Assembly: GCA_010094045.1 (NCBI GenBank)
Contig: ML986607.1
Location: forward strand, 164,566-228,565
From: Lojkania enalia
Lineage: Eukaryota > Ascomycota > Dothideomycetes > Pleosporales
Reading direction: 5' to 3'
Length of the DNA stretch: 64,000 nt
The notes under the pieces: model-generated
What the model saw: only the letters and a program-made list of their open reading frames with translations
What the model was told of the DNA's origin: nothing
Databases searched by the model: none
Shown: positions 49,050 through 62,612 of the stretch, piece by piece
How positions within the stretch are numbered: position 1 is the first letter of the stretch
Layout: every line of letters begins with the position of its first letter
Made by a program: the position numbers and the translations under genes

Positions 49050-51163
49050 TTAGTCTGGAATATCATCAGTATGTGCAAGTCCGACCTGATTCATCATAAT
49101 TCGTGCTCTCTCAAGGCCACGGCGAATCAACGGAAGATGTCCCCAAGGACGTAGTATTTCGTACCCGTTCCGAATATGATGGGCTTGTTTTGTCTCTTCT
49201 ACGAATGCGAGAGCTGGATTGTTGAAGGTGATTATAAGAGTTGCCAGTGTCGCATACGCGCTAAAATGGTGTCAGCAAAATATCAAGAGGAGCAGCAACG
49301 GATCGAGAACACATACGCCCAAAGAGTGAAATGTGACCCCATCTTCCTTCCCATTAACTGCTCATCGGCCACACTGAGGAACGAGCAGCATCCTTGAATG
49401 CATCCCTGAGCTTGTTCCCTAGTAAGCGACCAATCATGCTCTGAGAGAACCCCATCACCACCCTCACCATGCTCCATGATCCTGAGTACAGAAGGCCAGC
49501 CTAGAACCACAAACAGTGCGATGTACTGGCCACGTAAGAACGACTTCCTAGAATCAAAAACCGGAGTTACATCTTTCGGAAACCGTACAACCGAGGGTAA
49601 ATGATTGTACCATTCCTTAATTTGCTTCCGCAACTCCTTAGTAATAACGGGAGCGTAGATTACTCTTCCCGAGTGATATCCAACGACTTCAAGTGACTGA
49701 GTGAGGAATTTTCGTAAGCTAATCTGGGCAAGGAAATAGTAGAATCCAGAATCTTCTTCCTCGAATCTCGGAAGAGGAACTAATTCATGATAATGACGGA
49801 GCCCGATGGGATGCATTTTCATAGTTGCTTCCATCTCGTGCAGAATGGTAGAGCAAGCCCAAAACGCCCGGTGAAGAGCCTCTTGCTCCATGTGAGTCAT
49901 CCGTTCTCTGATCCTTGAAGTGAGGAGATGCATGCAATCTCGAGCAGCCTGCGTAATTGAGTTCCAGGCTTGCATAGGCCGGATAGCAAATTTGAAGTAA
50001 GATGCTTGGAGCACCCGACATTGTAAAGTGGTAAGACTTCCAGTACGAAGGGAGAGCCGCTCCAGTATCTGACAGCCATGGGCGAAGTAGTCAAGCCCTG
50101 GCACGTCATTCTCGAGACACTCGCTTCGGTCCCCGGATATTGCTCCCAAGGCCAGTAGCATCATAGTGAGGCAGGTAGCCGGGTTTGGAATGAGGAACCC
50201 TCCGGTAGATGCCTCTTCAACAGCCTTGACGCAGGCCTTTTGATCGAATATGGGCGTCCATCGAAGGAAGTTCTCCACAAAGCTCTGCTGCAAACGTCTT
50301 GTCGTCCGTTTACTCAGATCAAGCGGCTGCACCAGAAGCGAGTCAAATTGATCACAAAGCTCCTCACCGGCGAGAATCTCGTCGTCGTAAAACTCTGCAG
50401 TATAGTCCCAACTATCCACGTGAACATAGGGAGGCGCGCAAAAGGTAAGCAGACTTGGCCTGGCGGTAAGTGCCTCCGTAGCTGTCTGTCGAAAGGCATA
50501 TTCGTACGGAACGAGCATAGGTGTCCCAGCTGAAGCGTTCGAGGGGTAGACGTTGATATAATCAGATGCCCTCCTATTCACGCTCGATCCTCGTGAGCTC
50601 GTCCCTTGCGATGCTAGCACATCACTAGTATTGGACATATTGGAGACATTGGGCGAGAGAATAGAAGAATTCTGAACCAGTTGGTTCGTTGAATCTAGCC
50701 TGGCTTCGAGCTGTGCAAGACGTCGTTCGATATCTGCAAGAGCCTCTGGGGGAGGAACAACGGGTTTTACCCTGACGGATCGAATCAACTCTCTACCCCA
50801 GAGACGCGGTAAACCTTGCAAAGATTAGTATGGGGGGGGGGGGGTGAATACTGACCTATCTCCCACAGTTGGTTTTCTGTACGTGCATTCGATGCCAAGG
50901 TCTGTGCAGAACCCACACGACGGCTTCGCAGCATCGCACCTAGTTTTCCTAAACCTGCAAACATTGCACTAGATGAGAGATGGGATTAGTATGTTCCTAG
51001 GGGTCACAGGAACAAGCCAGCTTACCGCAATGGCAATGCGCTTTCGGGGATAATTTTCCGCTACAGCTCGGGGAGCCTGCGGGCTGGAGGCAGCACTATC
51101 CTCCGTCGAGAGACGCGTCTGCTCCTTCGCAGGGGATGAGTCATGCTTCCGCTTCGTAGCCAT
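49050..51163 (-). CDS. Zn2Cys6 fungal transcription factor
   Basis: Four exons (51,163-51,026; 50,968-50,856; 50,792-49,317; 49,260-49,050) encode a predicted 645 residues. The N-terminus is basic and serine-rich and ends 'YPRKRIAIA'. Exon 2 encodes the binuclear zinc cluster 'CNVCRFRKTRCDAAKPSCGF' with the remaining cysteines in 'CTDLGIECTY'. A heptad-like helix follows ('ADIERRLAQLEARLD'), typical of the dimerisation coiled coil. The rest is the helical middle-homology region of fungal regulators without a clear catalytic motif; the last exon ends 'MMNQVGLAHTDDIPD'. Intron 2 contains a run of 13 G (50,832-50,844), and its acceptor could instead be a few bases away. Such factors are nuclear and usually control nearby metabolic genes; the cyclase and P450 flank it. 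A Fot1/Pogo-like element lies 255 bp upstream of its start. Confidence 0.85.
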
Positions 51164-51418
51164 TACGGAGCAGAAGGGACGACAACTTTTGATGGCGTGT
51201 CGTTATTATCGTGAAGTCCATCTTCGAAGCCCGGAAAGCACGGTCCCGGCCCCTCGGATCCAGCCAACGCCCGAGTGTACCGCTAAAAGGGGCTTCCCCG
51301 CATTTTCATGCTGTCACAGTGTTAGGGCTGAGCCGTTTGAGGCTTCGCGAGTCTTCGGTATTTGGTCCTGATATGGCTCATATCCAGAAAAATCAAGTCC
51401 ACAGCAAGACGCTCTCTA

Positions 51419-51457
51419 ACGTGTTCCCCCGGCTGGCGCCTGGACCCACCCGGCGCA
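51419..51457 (+). repeat. Left terminal inverted repeat of the Fot1/Pogo-like element
   Basis: ACGTGTTCCCCCGGCTGGCG and following bases. GGCGC recurs 17 bp later. It pairs with the right repeat with a handful of transition mismatches. Confidence 0.8.
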
Positions 51458-53434
51458 CACCTACGCTGGGTGTAGCCGATTTCCAAATTGTAGAAGCTCC
51501 AATATGAACGTTATTGAACAGTCGCTTGCAGTTTTGAAGTCGCAGAAACCTGGAAAATCAAGGACTATTACTGCAGTGGCTCAAAATTATTGTGTTGATA
51601 GAACTATACTATGCCGTCGCTATCAAGGTGTCTAGGGCTCCCGCGCAAGGCAGGACGCATATCGGCAACTACTTCATTAATAACAAGAAATTGAGCTTGT
51701 ACAGAACACAGAGTGACTCAGCCAGCGAGACCTACCCCAGAATATTAAGATAATACAAGGATTTATCTCAGATATTAGTGGCAGACCTGTGGGAAAAAAT
51801 TTTGGACTGGTCGCTTCCTACAGCGACACCAAATCTCAAAAATGTCCTAATGGGTAACTGGCCAAGATGCTAATCGGGAACGAGCCGACTTAACATTCAC
51901 ATATAAGCTCCCTTTTAAAATTTTACAGAACAGGATGAAAGAATATAGTATAGAGCTACAGCGCGTAAACAATATAGATAGGAAAGGTTTTCTTCGGCTT
52001 GTCTTTAAGCCCGAGCCTCATCTATCACAGAGCTAGCAGAGGACTCCGGAAGGCCTAACTATAAGACTTCAATCCAGCCATATATCAATATGTCTTCTCA
52101 TTCTCAATAAATAGATAAACAAGCAACAATTCAGGCTTATAGTAGCCTACTTATGTGTTTATCAAGGAGACTGAGCAGAAGGCCAGGCGCTTCTATAGGC
52201 TGTTAATCCTCAATAGCTATGAATCTCACCTCTCTATAAGATATCTCGACTCCTACGATAGGGATATGATCCTACTTGCCATATATCCACCTCACTTAAC
52301 GTATGTACTACAGCTTCTTAACGTCAACCTACTCGCACATCTAGTAGCGCCCTATAATAGAGAACTAGTTAATTTCCTACATGAATCGATGACCCTTACA
52401 ACTCTTATAAGAGTGGCTTCTTCCGACCATTGGATAGTATATAGCAGGCATTAACTGCTAAGAAAAACACCCTCTCTAATGTCATAAGTGTGACCTATCG
52501 CTATTAAATTTTCAGAGAATACTTGCTCAATTTTGTTCTGCTAAAGAGAATAGGTTGTAATCTAGTGAGAGCTTTCAATTAATTCTTATAGCGTAGGACT
52601 AGAGATGAATTAGGAAGCTTCTATGGGGTGTAGTTGGTAATAAATATAACCGTCAAGCTCAGATGCTTAGAAATATAAATATATAGTTTCTTCATAAGGA
52701 TTCTACTCATTTAGGAATAAGAACCCCCGTATCTTATAAAGGCTCTACTTAATAAGAAGCAGCGCGAGAGTAAGAAGCTCCTACTACTAAAAGTGCCTTA
52801 TCAATACAGTGGTAGAGCAAACTTTTTAAAGCCTAAGTTCTAATAAGCTCGCAATGGTTAATATCAGGAACAAAAAGGCCGACCTTCTTGCTGCTAAAGC
52901 ATGAAGGCTTATATAGGTGATAATTCTGGCTGACAGTTAACGTAGAAAAAGCTTCTACAACACTCCTACGCTAGTAGAAAATGAGACTATTAAACGCAGC
53001 GAGGTTGGGAAGCTTATGGAAGCTCGTATAACTAAGGAACGAAATCGTACTAAGGCTGCTGCGAAAGAAACTCGACTCTAAGAAATAAGAGAAATGCCGC
53101 TAAACAAGCAGGAAGCCCAGCTAGCTAAGTAGGCCAACCAGCAGCTTCAATCCAATTGGAAAGCTTCTAGAAAGGCTATAAAGGCCCTCTAGGCTATATT
53201 TGCTTCACTAAAGTAGGTGGTTGATAAGTATTCAATTGTTGAAGTGGTGGAGGAGCTCTTGCAGCAGAATCGACGAGGTAGAATTGTCAAACTTCTTGGG
53301 TGCTTCCTTGACTAGTTACTAGTCTCAATAGAATTACTGTTATTTACTATATAATCCACCAAATTTTAGCTGTTTAGCTCAATTATATGTCGCTGTAAGG
53401 CATCAAGCCTGGGCACGCGGTGGAGCAATTTCCG

Positions 53435-53473
53435 CGCGCCAGGTAGGCCCAAGCGCCAGCCAGGGAAACACTT
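53435..53473 (-). repeat. Right terminal inverted repeat of the Fot1/Pogo-like element
   Basis: The reverse complement begins AAGTGTTTCCCTGGCTGGCG and matches the left end, with C-to-T type differences and one change in the terminal ACGT. Confidence 0.8.
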
Positions 53474-53581
53474 TATTCCAAAAGTGGTGTTGTAGACTTC
53501 AATTTACTTTGGTACAGAATTTTAAACGTGAATGCTTAAACTAAGCTACGAAGAGTGCACCCAAAATGCATTCAATTTTGT

Positions 53582-55405
53582 CTATCGCTGGACCGGAGTA
53601 ACCTTTACATTCAACTCAGGCTTCACCCAAGTACTATAAGCCTTCATATTCTTCATCTGGCCATCTGTGATCCAATCCGGCGCTCCATCCGCAGTTTGTA
53701 TATCATATAGCCAGAATAGTCGACAGAATAGAAGTCGCATTTCCATGTAGGCCAAACTAAGTCTGATCAGCACAATCAATTCAAGGTAGCAATTTCACAA
53801 TACTCACTTCTTCCCAATACACCCACGAGGACCTAGGGAGAACGGACGGCTAGCTAACTTGTGGTCGGATGCAAACTCCGGCTCGTACCATCTCTCTGGA
53901 ATGAAGGCGTCGGGGTTCTTGAAGTTAGCTGGGTTATGCTGGGCACACCAGGAGCTCACAGAAACAGTAGTCTACGTTTGTCAGATCCGTGCATGCAACG
54001 AAGGAATTTTACTTACCCCAGCCGGGAGGTATTCCCCATCAACAGTGTCGCCACCAGCAGGTACAGACCGTAAGAACCCAATAGGAGCTGGGGGCAGCAT
54101 CCGCAGTGTTTCCTCAATGCAGGCATTGAGGTACTGCAACGCTGTAGCCTTCTCAACAGTGATTTCTTGTTCAGTCTCAAAGGCTTCTCTAATCTCCTGC
54201 TTGAGTTTATCGAACTTTTGCGGGCGTGCACAGAGGAAGTTTGTCATTGCCGACAAGGTCATCGCAGTCGTCTCGCTTCCAGCAACAATGAAAAGCGCGC
54301 CATTGACAATAATCTCATCTTGTGACAGATCGATTCGTTTAGATTGCCTTAGGATATAGTAGACAAAGTCCTTTCGATCGCTCTTCGTATCGGCAAGCCG
54401 CTTCAATACCTTCTCTCTGCTATAAGTCAGATGATCTCGTCTTTTCGTTCGCATCTCATTCGGGATCCAGCGCATGAGGTATTGCTGGAGTGGGGATCCG
54501 GCTGTCGCAAATCGTCGTGTAGCTGTCTCGACTGCTCCAGCTTGTACTGCCCGGAAAATAAGAGTGATCCAGAAGTGGAAATCTCCACGATCGAGGCATC
54601 CAAACGACTCCCCGAACGCCAGATCACCAATTACGTCAAAAGTCATGAAATTGTACCAATCAACAATGTTGAAAGTCTGGTTCTCCTCAGAGAAAGTCTT
54701 CATATTATTCAAAAACTTAGTGATGTATGTCTGCACAATTTCTTCCTGGCCCCAAAGCGCTTGCTGGCTAAATCCGTGGGATAGTGCTCGGCGTTGACGC
54801 GCATGTGTGTCATTATCGGCCATGGAGATAGTAGAGACTCCAGGAACAGCTAATAGTCATCAAAGATTGCTAACATATTTAAATGACCGGACGAACTTAC
54901 GGTCAACGGAACCAACATGAATTGGGTCTTTGGCCATGTTAGGCCTACCAAGCCTATGACCATAGATATCCTCCCATGCCTGTACAGTATTGAAGGCAAG
55001 TTCGTTAGGGCTTAATCGCACGATCGGGCCTTTTGAGCCGTCAGTAGAATCTTTGCAAATGCCATGACCTAAAAAACATACCATATCTGTCATGGAGGGT
55101 TTTTGTATACATCGGCAACCGCCCAGTCAACACCGCAACAATTGCAGGGAGCTGAAATCTTTAGGTAAGATCCTCGACATGTTCAGTGGGTGCAAACCTG
55201 TGTCACTCGGTTCAAGAAAGGTGCCGGGTATTTGGCTAGAGGATGAAACCATAGTCTATAGATAAAAGTTCCCAAGACATAAACTAACACCTTGCCAGAT
55301 AGGTTAGCTGCTGCAGCACGAAGGTATCATTGAGAAGTTGCGGCTCACGACTATTGCTGCTCCTCCAAGAAGAAACGAAGCTCTACGATCTGTGAATGCG
55401 CCCAT
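53582..55405 (-). CDS. Cytochrome P450 monooxygenase (isotrichodermin C-15 hydroxylase-like)
   Basis: Exons 53,582-53,756; 53,808-53,971; 54,017-54,849; 54,901-55,029; 55,082-55,151; and 55,198 to about 55,294 or beyond. The five firm exons give 456 residues and the membrane-anchor exon adds 35-50, giving the usual length of about 500. Visible motifs: '[19 protein letters not shown]' (anchor and hinge), '[14 protein letters not shown]', '[13 protein letters not shown]', I-helix 'GSETTA', ExxR in 'EETLR', 'PERW', and heme loop '[12 protein letters not shown]' with the cysteine intact. This pattern is that of the CYP65/CYP58-like clade used in fungal secondary metabolism and detoxification. It would sit in the ER membrane and need P450 reductase. 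The first exon is unclear: ATG at 55,405 opens a hydrophobic frame, but its junction to the anchor exon could not be fixed. It looks functional, unlike the P450 at 33-34.5 kb. Confidence 0.85.
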
Positions 55406-57412
55406 TCTTACGTCTCAATTCTTTGGCGGATGTTAAAGAGGGAATATGGCCACCTATATATAAAATGTCTATAGTTCAGAGAGCCTATGGTCCCCAGCCC
55501 GCAGGTGATCCCCACAACAACTAAGCATTTTGATCATCCAGACATGGAAGTAGTAACGGGCATTCAAAATCCGAGCCGATACTCCGAGCATCCCCATTAC
55601 GCGAGCCAGAAGTACTAGAGTCTGTTGGCACGCTCCTAGAGGAGCAGTTGACACAGGCATGTCTTACCTGCTGTGGGGTCTGCTGAATACCCTGTCCCGT
55701 GAGAAATGACGGGATGGCTCTGATTGGCTGTGATAATAATGACTTGTAAGGGGTTTTCGAAGTTCGTGTTTCCTGGGAGTGTGGGGAAGGCGATAGTTCA
55801 GGTTCTGAAGGATGATGATTTCCGGGAAACACGTTAGCCGATTAGAATACATCGGGCCCGCCATTCATCGCTTCAAATCGCCAACCATGCACAACCCCAG
55901 GTTGCTCTCATACCCAGATTTTATATCCCAATCCAATTGCAGCGAGCTAACTACCTATCCATCTACATTTGCACATTGTGCAACGCTATGTTTAAGAACA
56001 AGACATATTTTACATTTCCGCTTATACACTCACACAATGCCAACTGATCCGCAGCAGTTGACAGCTCCCACTGCATCACCTCTTCACAATACCATATGCA
56101 TTCCTTCCCTCATATAAAATGCCCATAACGACCCCTTCCTACTCAGTTTCCCAAGCTCGACAGGTGATGCGAAAACGACCTACTAACGCCTCAGGAGATA
56201 TCCGTACTGGTTCTCTCTAGACGAGCCCACGCCCGGTAATACCAACAGTCGCAGGACACTATGAGACTAAAGGCGAGTCTGGTGCGACAGTAATGCGTGA
56301 CTTTGATTGCCCTCTTCTATGCCGTGTGTGCGTATGTAATGTGTGCGAGCGGTGAACGATAAACTTGATCGGTAACACCTTCAGTTCCGCCCATTTTCAC
56401 CTTGGTGATTTGTGATATCTCTCAGTGATGCCATGTTCACATTTTGTATGTGTGCAAGCCGCGATATCTACAATCTACAACGTTCCCCTACATTTTTCAG
56501 TAGCCAAAAAAAAAAAAAAAAAAAAATTTTTTTAGCCCGCTACATGGCTAGGGCAAAAATACATACATACAACAGCAGGTATTCGCTGATCGTCACCGAC
56601 TCAACTACTGATCTGCCGGTTGTAGGGTTCTTAAAGGGGATCGGACGGGGCCCTAAGGTCTCCTACACCTATGGTCGTATGTGGCAATAATATTTTTGAC
56701 AAAGTATTAAATCTGTAAAGAATTTGAAAACGCATTTCCATGTTTTCGGAAGGCTTGACGGGATCAAGATAAAAGGGAAAGCGCTAAAAATAACGATAGC
56801 GATGGTGAAAATTTACCCAGTGCTAATAATTGTTTTAAGTTAGCGGTGAACGTAGTCCCACGATTGCGGCCATCCAAGGTTTAGTTTTCTGGCATACCAA
56901 CTCCTCAGGGCACGTGAGAAATCATCACTCAGTTTCTTTGAAAACAGACTTATGCAAAGGTGCCTAGTTATTATAATTCATCACGAAGAACTTTTCTGCG
57001 TTCACCACATACTTCCCGCCTGCGCTTCACCATCACCCTACTCCCGAATCTTGCGGAGATTTAGGTCTCTATTAGGTCAAGTCTTGGGGATATTTGAGCA
57101 TTAATTGCCAAATCTAAGGTCATTAAGAACGCAAAATGAGATCTAAGGTCGATGGCAGGAGCTTAAAAGAATATTGCCTAAGGCAGGTCTTTTATGAGAG
57201 TAGGTAGTCGAAATAACAAGCGTTTCGGTAAGATGGCGCTAGAAGCATCTGTCCGAGTTCGTGAAGAGGGAAGGCATAAGACCATCGCGACACTTTGCCA
57301 GTTGAACAATGGAAGTGCTTTGCTAACATAGACCAAAATTACAAGCGTACATGGCGCATTGTTTATTCACAAAAGCTACATTGATAATCCTACACTGTGT
57401 ACAATCATCGCA
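55406..57412. other. Intergenic, no gene supported
   Basis: About 2 kb. It holds the promoter of the P450 and the 3' flank of COQ4. A run of 21 A followed by 7 T lies at 56,506-56,533. An open minus-strand frame (55,832-55,521) is proline/serine-rich without motifs and is probably chance. Confidence 0.4.
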
Positions 57413-58346
57413 TTACGAACTACTACCAGCCTTCTCCTTAGCCCCCTTCTCCCTCCTCCTCCTCCTCCTCTCTCTCTCCAACTTCCTAATCGCCCTCAAA
57501 TCCGGTGGCTTCTCGATCCCTAGCCTGGCCCTCAGCTCCTCAACATCTGTCTCCAGCTCCTTCTCCCAGTAAACATTGATCATATCATCAGCCCTAGCCC
57601 CATTCCTAAACGCCCAGGGTCCATAAATCGCCCAAAACCGCTCCCATTCAGCCTTCTTCAGCGTCAGCGCGCTAAATACTGCTAGACCCGTCATGGGTAG
57701 GCCGGTGTTCATGAACTCGAAGGCTTTAACGGCGACTTCGCCTTCACGGAAGACGGGCAGGCCGGCCAGGGCGTGGTAGAAGTCGTGGCATTCGCGGTAG
57801 CGCTGCATCACGTAGGCACATTCCTCATCATCTATGTACCGAACAGCAGCGCGGGTGTCGGGGGATACGCCTTCAGCGTCTAGCCATGCTACATACGCGT
57901 AGCCGAGCGTATTTTTTGGGAGGGATCGGAGGCGGGGGATATCGAGGGAGGTAGAAGTTAGACGAGGGCGTTCGCGGAGAATGCGACGGCCGGTTGGGTG
58001 CATGAGCATGCGGTCGCGGAGTCTGTTGATGAAGTAGGGCTGCGCTGTTGCTTCACCGAAGGCTGCGATGAGATCTGGCCAATTGGTGAGTAGAGACCCA
58101 TTAAGACGTACGAGAGTGCATACCTCCCCTACGGGGATTTATGAAGCTCATGAATCCGGAACCCAAGGCTAGACCAAGCCTTTCCGTCTTTGTGAGAGGG
58201 ACATGACCCTCATAGTTGGGCGGGGGTCGATTCAGGACGGAAAAGCATCTACAGCTGGCCGGAAGCAAAAGATGGGCAGAGGTAGATCGCGTTGCCGCAG
58301 TCACGGCGCCCGCAAGTGGGCGCTTTAAAGGGGCCACCATTAGCAT
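57413..58346 (-). CDS. COQ4: Ubiquinone biosynthesis protein COQ4, mitochondrial
   Basis: Two exons (58,346-58,124; 58,074-57,413) joined by a 49-base intron (GTATGC...GCCAG) that gives 'NPRRG' to '[20 protein letters not shown]'. The predicted length is about 294 residues from 58,346; an upstream ATG at 58,418 would give 318. The N-terminus is basic and serine/alanine-rich, fitting a mitochondrial presequence, followed by '[20 protein letters not shown]', diagnostic for COQ4. The zinc motif HDxxHx11E is complete ('[17 protein letters not shown]'). COQ4 is a peripheral inner-membrane protein on the matrix side that organises the coenzyme Q synthesis complex and has recently been linked to C1 decarboxylation and hydroxylation. 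The C-terminus is a lysine/arginine-rich helix. Divergent to the SET gene. Confidence 0.93.
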
Positions 58347-58558
58347 ACAATTGATACAGATGATTAAAGAAAGTTGAAGAATTAAGGGCGTAGCTACGCA
58401 AGTCCAAGCATCATCCAATGGTGGTCCGACGAAGCTAGCGCCACCAATCGTTATCGATTAGTTGAGCCACACTCAGCCACACCTACACTGTTCGAGCGTC
58501 TTTCCTTGACTCAGCATCGCCGTCATCAATTCCAACAGGACGCCCAAGACAAGCCAAA
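58347..58558. promoter_or_regulatory. Shared divergent promoter of COQ4 and the SET-domain gene
   Basis: Only 212 bases separate the proposed COQ4 start and the SET-gene start (140 if COQ4 starts at 58,418). Transcription is divergent, so both promoters must overlap here. No specific binding site was identified. Confidence 0.5.
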
Positions 58559-60154
58559 ATGGCAGCACTCGATCCCGGAGAGGAGCATGCCCGCTTCGCT
58601 AGTTGGGCAGAAGAGAATGGAATTGAAGTCAACGGTGTAGCACCAGCCCGATTTGTCGATCGAGGTATGGGTATAGTAGCTGCACAGGATCTGAAGGTAT
58701 GCCCAATTCCGCCCGTTTGCATTATCTTCAAGACAAGCATTTTCCTGTGTGCGAAGCTATAATATTGCATTATCTGTACTATCAGTTTGCACCCCTGCTT
58801 CTCTTTTTCCGTCTTCAATCCATGTTGAACCTTCAAGAAAGGAGACCAACTCGTAAACGTCCGAAACACTTCCCTAATAACCGTCGCCTCTCCATCCGTA
58901 AGAGCCCACAAGCTCCCTCAAAACTCTTCCATCCATGGCAGACTCGCCGCCTTCTTAGCACTTGAGTATTCAAACCAGACCTCAGAGCATAGGATATGGC
59001 AAGACGTATGGCCAACCCAAGAAGAATTCCAAACCATACTACCGTATTGCTGGCCGAAGAAGGTGCAGACACTACTTCCAGACACCGCAAAAGGTGCCAC
59101 CCCCTCCTCAACTCAATTCATAGTTGGAATATCTATTAATAAGGATGATAGTCCTCCTTTCAACCCAACAATCCAAGCTCGAAAAAGACTGGCAGCAACT
59201 CTCCCCCTCCCTCCCTTCCCTCTCAAAATCCCTCTTCACATATGCATGGCTAATCGTCAACACGCGTACCTTCTACTGGGAATATCCCGACCTTCCAAAC
59301 GCACATCCGCGCCTGTACGTATGCTAGGGCCCCTGCTAAACCTCACCTCGCACAATCAATCCTACGATAAATAACACTAACACAAACATGGCCCAGGCCG
59401 AAGAAGAGGAACATGCTAAAACCAGAGGACTGCTACGCGATGTGCCCCTTCATGGACTACTTCAACCACACTACACACGGCTGCAACCCCTCCGCAACTG
59501 CAAAAGGGTACTCTGTCACCGCAGACCGAGACTACAGTAAACCACCCCAGGCCACTCCCCAAATCAGAAGTGAATATGCTAAAGGACACAGGCGCCGGCG
59601 AAGAAATCTACGTCCGCTACGGCTCCCACAGCAACGACTTCTTGCTCGTAGAGTACGGGTTCGTGCTACCCGTAAATAGCGCCGATAGTTTACCACTAGA
59701 TGATATTATCTTGCCGCTACTGTCGGCTCAGCAGTGTAATGTCCTGAGGGAAGATGGGTTCTACGGCAACTACACGCTGACAGCGACCGCGCCGTACGTG
59801 TGCTATCGCACGCAGTCGGTAGCCAGACTACTTCTTCTACCATTAAGACGGTACGCTGCGTTTGTGGCGGGGAGCGATGACGGGGTTAAGGAGCAGGGCG
59901 TGGTTGATGCGTATGTTGTTAAGTTATTAAAGGAGTATTCGAGGCAGGTTATGGAGACGCTAGGAGACGTCGAGGGCCTTGTTGTTTCACAATCTGAGGA
60001 ACGGAGAATGAAAGTTAGGAGAGAATTGAGGGCTACGGAGGATACGGAGGGTACGGAGGAGCTTGTGATGTATCATCAGAAAGATACGCTATTATTACGG
60101 TGGAAGCAGATTAGGGATATTATAAATAGTGCGATTCGGGGGTTAGAAGGTTAA
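58559..60154 (+). CDS. SET-domain protein-lysine methyltransferase (SETD6/RKM/Rubisco-LSMT group)
   Basis: Five exons (58,559-58,696; 58,838-59,093; 59,152-59,314; 59,397-59,536; 59,592-60,154) encode a predicted 419 residues. The N-terminus has the SET start ('[11 protein letters not shown]', spliced to '[10 protein letters not shown]'). A helical insert (iSET) follows, then '[13 protein letters not shown]', the conserved NHxxxxC-type core that binds S-adenosylmethionine. 'ADRDY' is spliced to '[19 protein letters not shown]', where the tyrosine and 'YGF' close the active site. The C-terminal part is the Rubisco-LSMT substrate-binding helical domain. Members methylate lysines of ribosomal proteins, elongation factors or transcription factors; which one cannot be told. 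The last intron (59,537-59,591) was preferred to a 31-base alternative because it restores the family motif. It converges with ATP sulfurylase. Confidence 0.85.
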
Positions 60155-60433
60155 GTACGGCGTGCCTTGTCTGACCAAGGGATCGGGGGGAGTGGGAGAA
60201 GGCTTCCGACATGTGATTAGAGTGAAGATGATGTGAACAAGAGACACTTGATATCCACAATTGCGACTTCGCGTACTTATCCGCATTTTTGCTCTTTCAG
60301 CGATGGGTTTCTACCTCGATAACAAAGAATCGATACTTTTACCTTCTACCGAAAGCCCCAGCTGGGAGAACTATCTATTGCTCGCTCCAAAATTTAAAAT
60401 ACCGACCCACACGGCACCTCGGAGGTCAAAATC
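60155..60433. other. Convergent 3' region between the SET gene and ATP sulfurylase
   Basis: This 279-base gap must hold both polyadenylation sites. No coding sequence is seen. Confidence 0.5.

Positions 60434-62612
<2,179 letters not shown>

Larger units (their letters stand above)
51419..53473 (+). mobile_element. Fot1/Pogo-like DNA transposon, full length, inactive (family 6)
   Basis: A 2,055-bp element between TA dinucleotides (51,417-51,418 and 53,474-53,475), with inverted repeats of about 39 bp. The plus-strand transposase begins at 51,504 ('MNVIEQSLAVLKSQKPGKSR', a Psq-type helix-turn-helix) and is interrupted by stops from about 51,630. The DDE core is readable at 52,155-52,440 ('RLLILNSYESHL' and 'LLAIYPPHLTYVLQLLNV'). 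The C-terminal tail runs to about 53,310. Mutations are fewer than in the RIP block, so this copy is younger or was less exposed. It stands between the regulator gene (5' side) and the P450 (3' side). Confidence 0.8.

Noticed and set aside
55521..55832. Minus-strand open frame of 103 codons upstream of the P450
   Set aside because: It is proline/serine-rich without motifs or splice support, and overlapping frames are equally open.
59537..59567. A 31-base intron in the SET-domain gene
   Set aside because: It is too short for this genome. The alternative acceptor at 59,591 gives a normal 55-base intron and restores the family motif 'DYSAGEEIY'.
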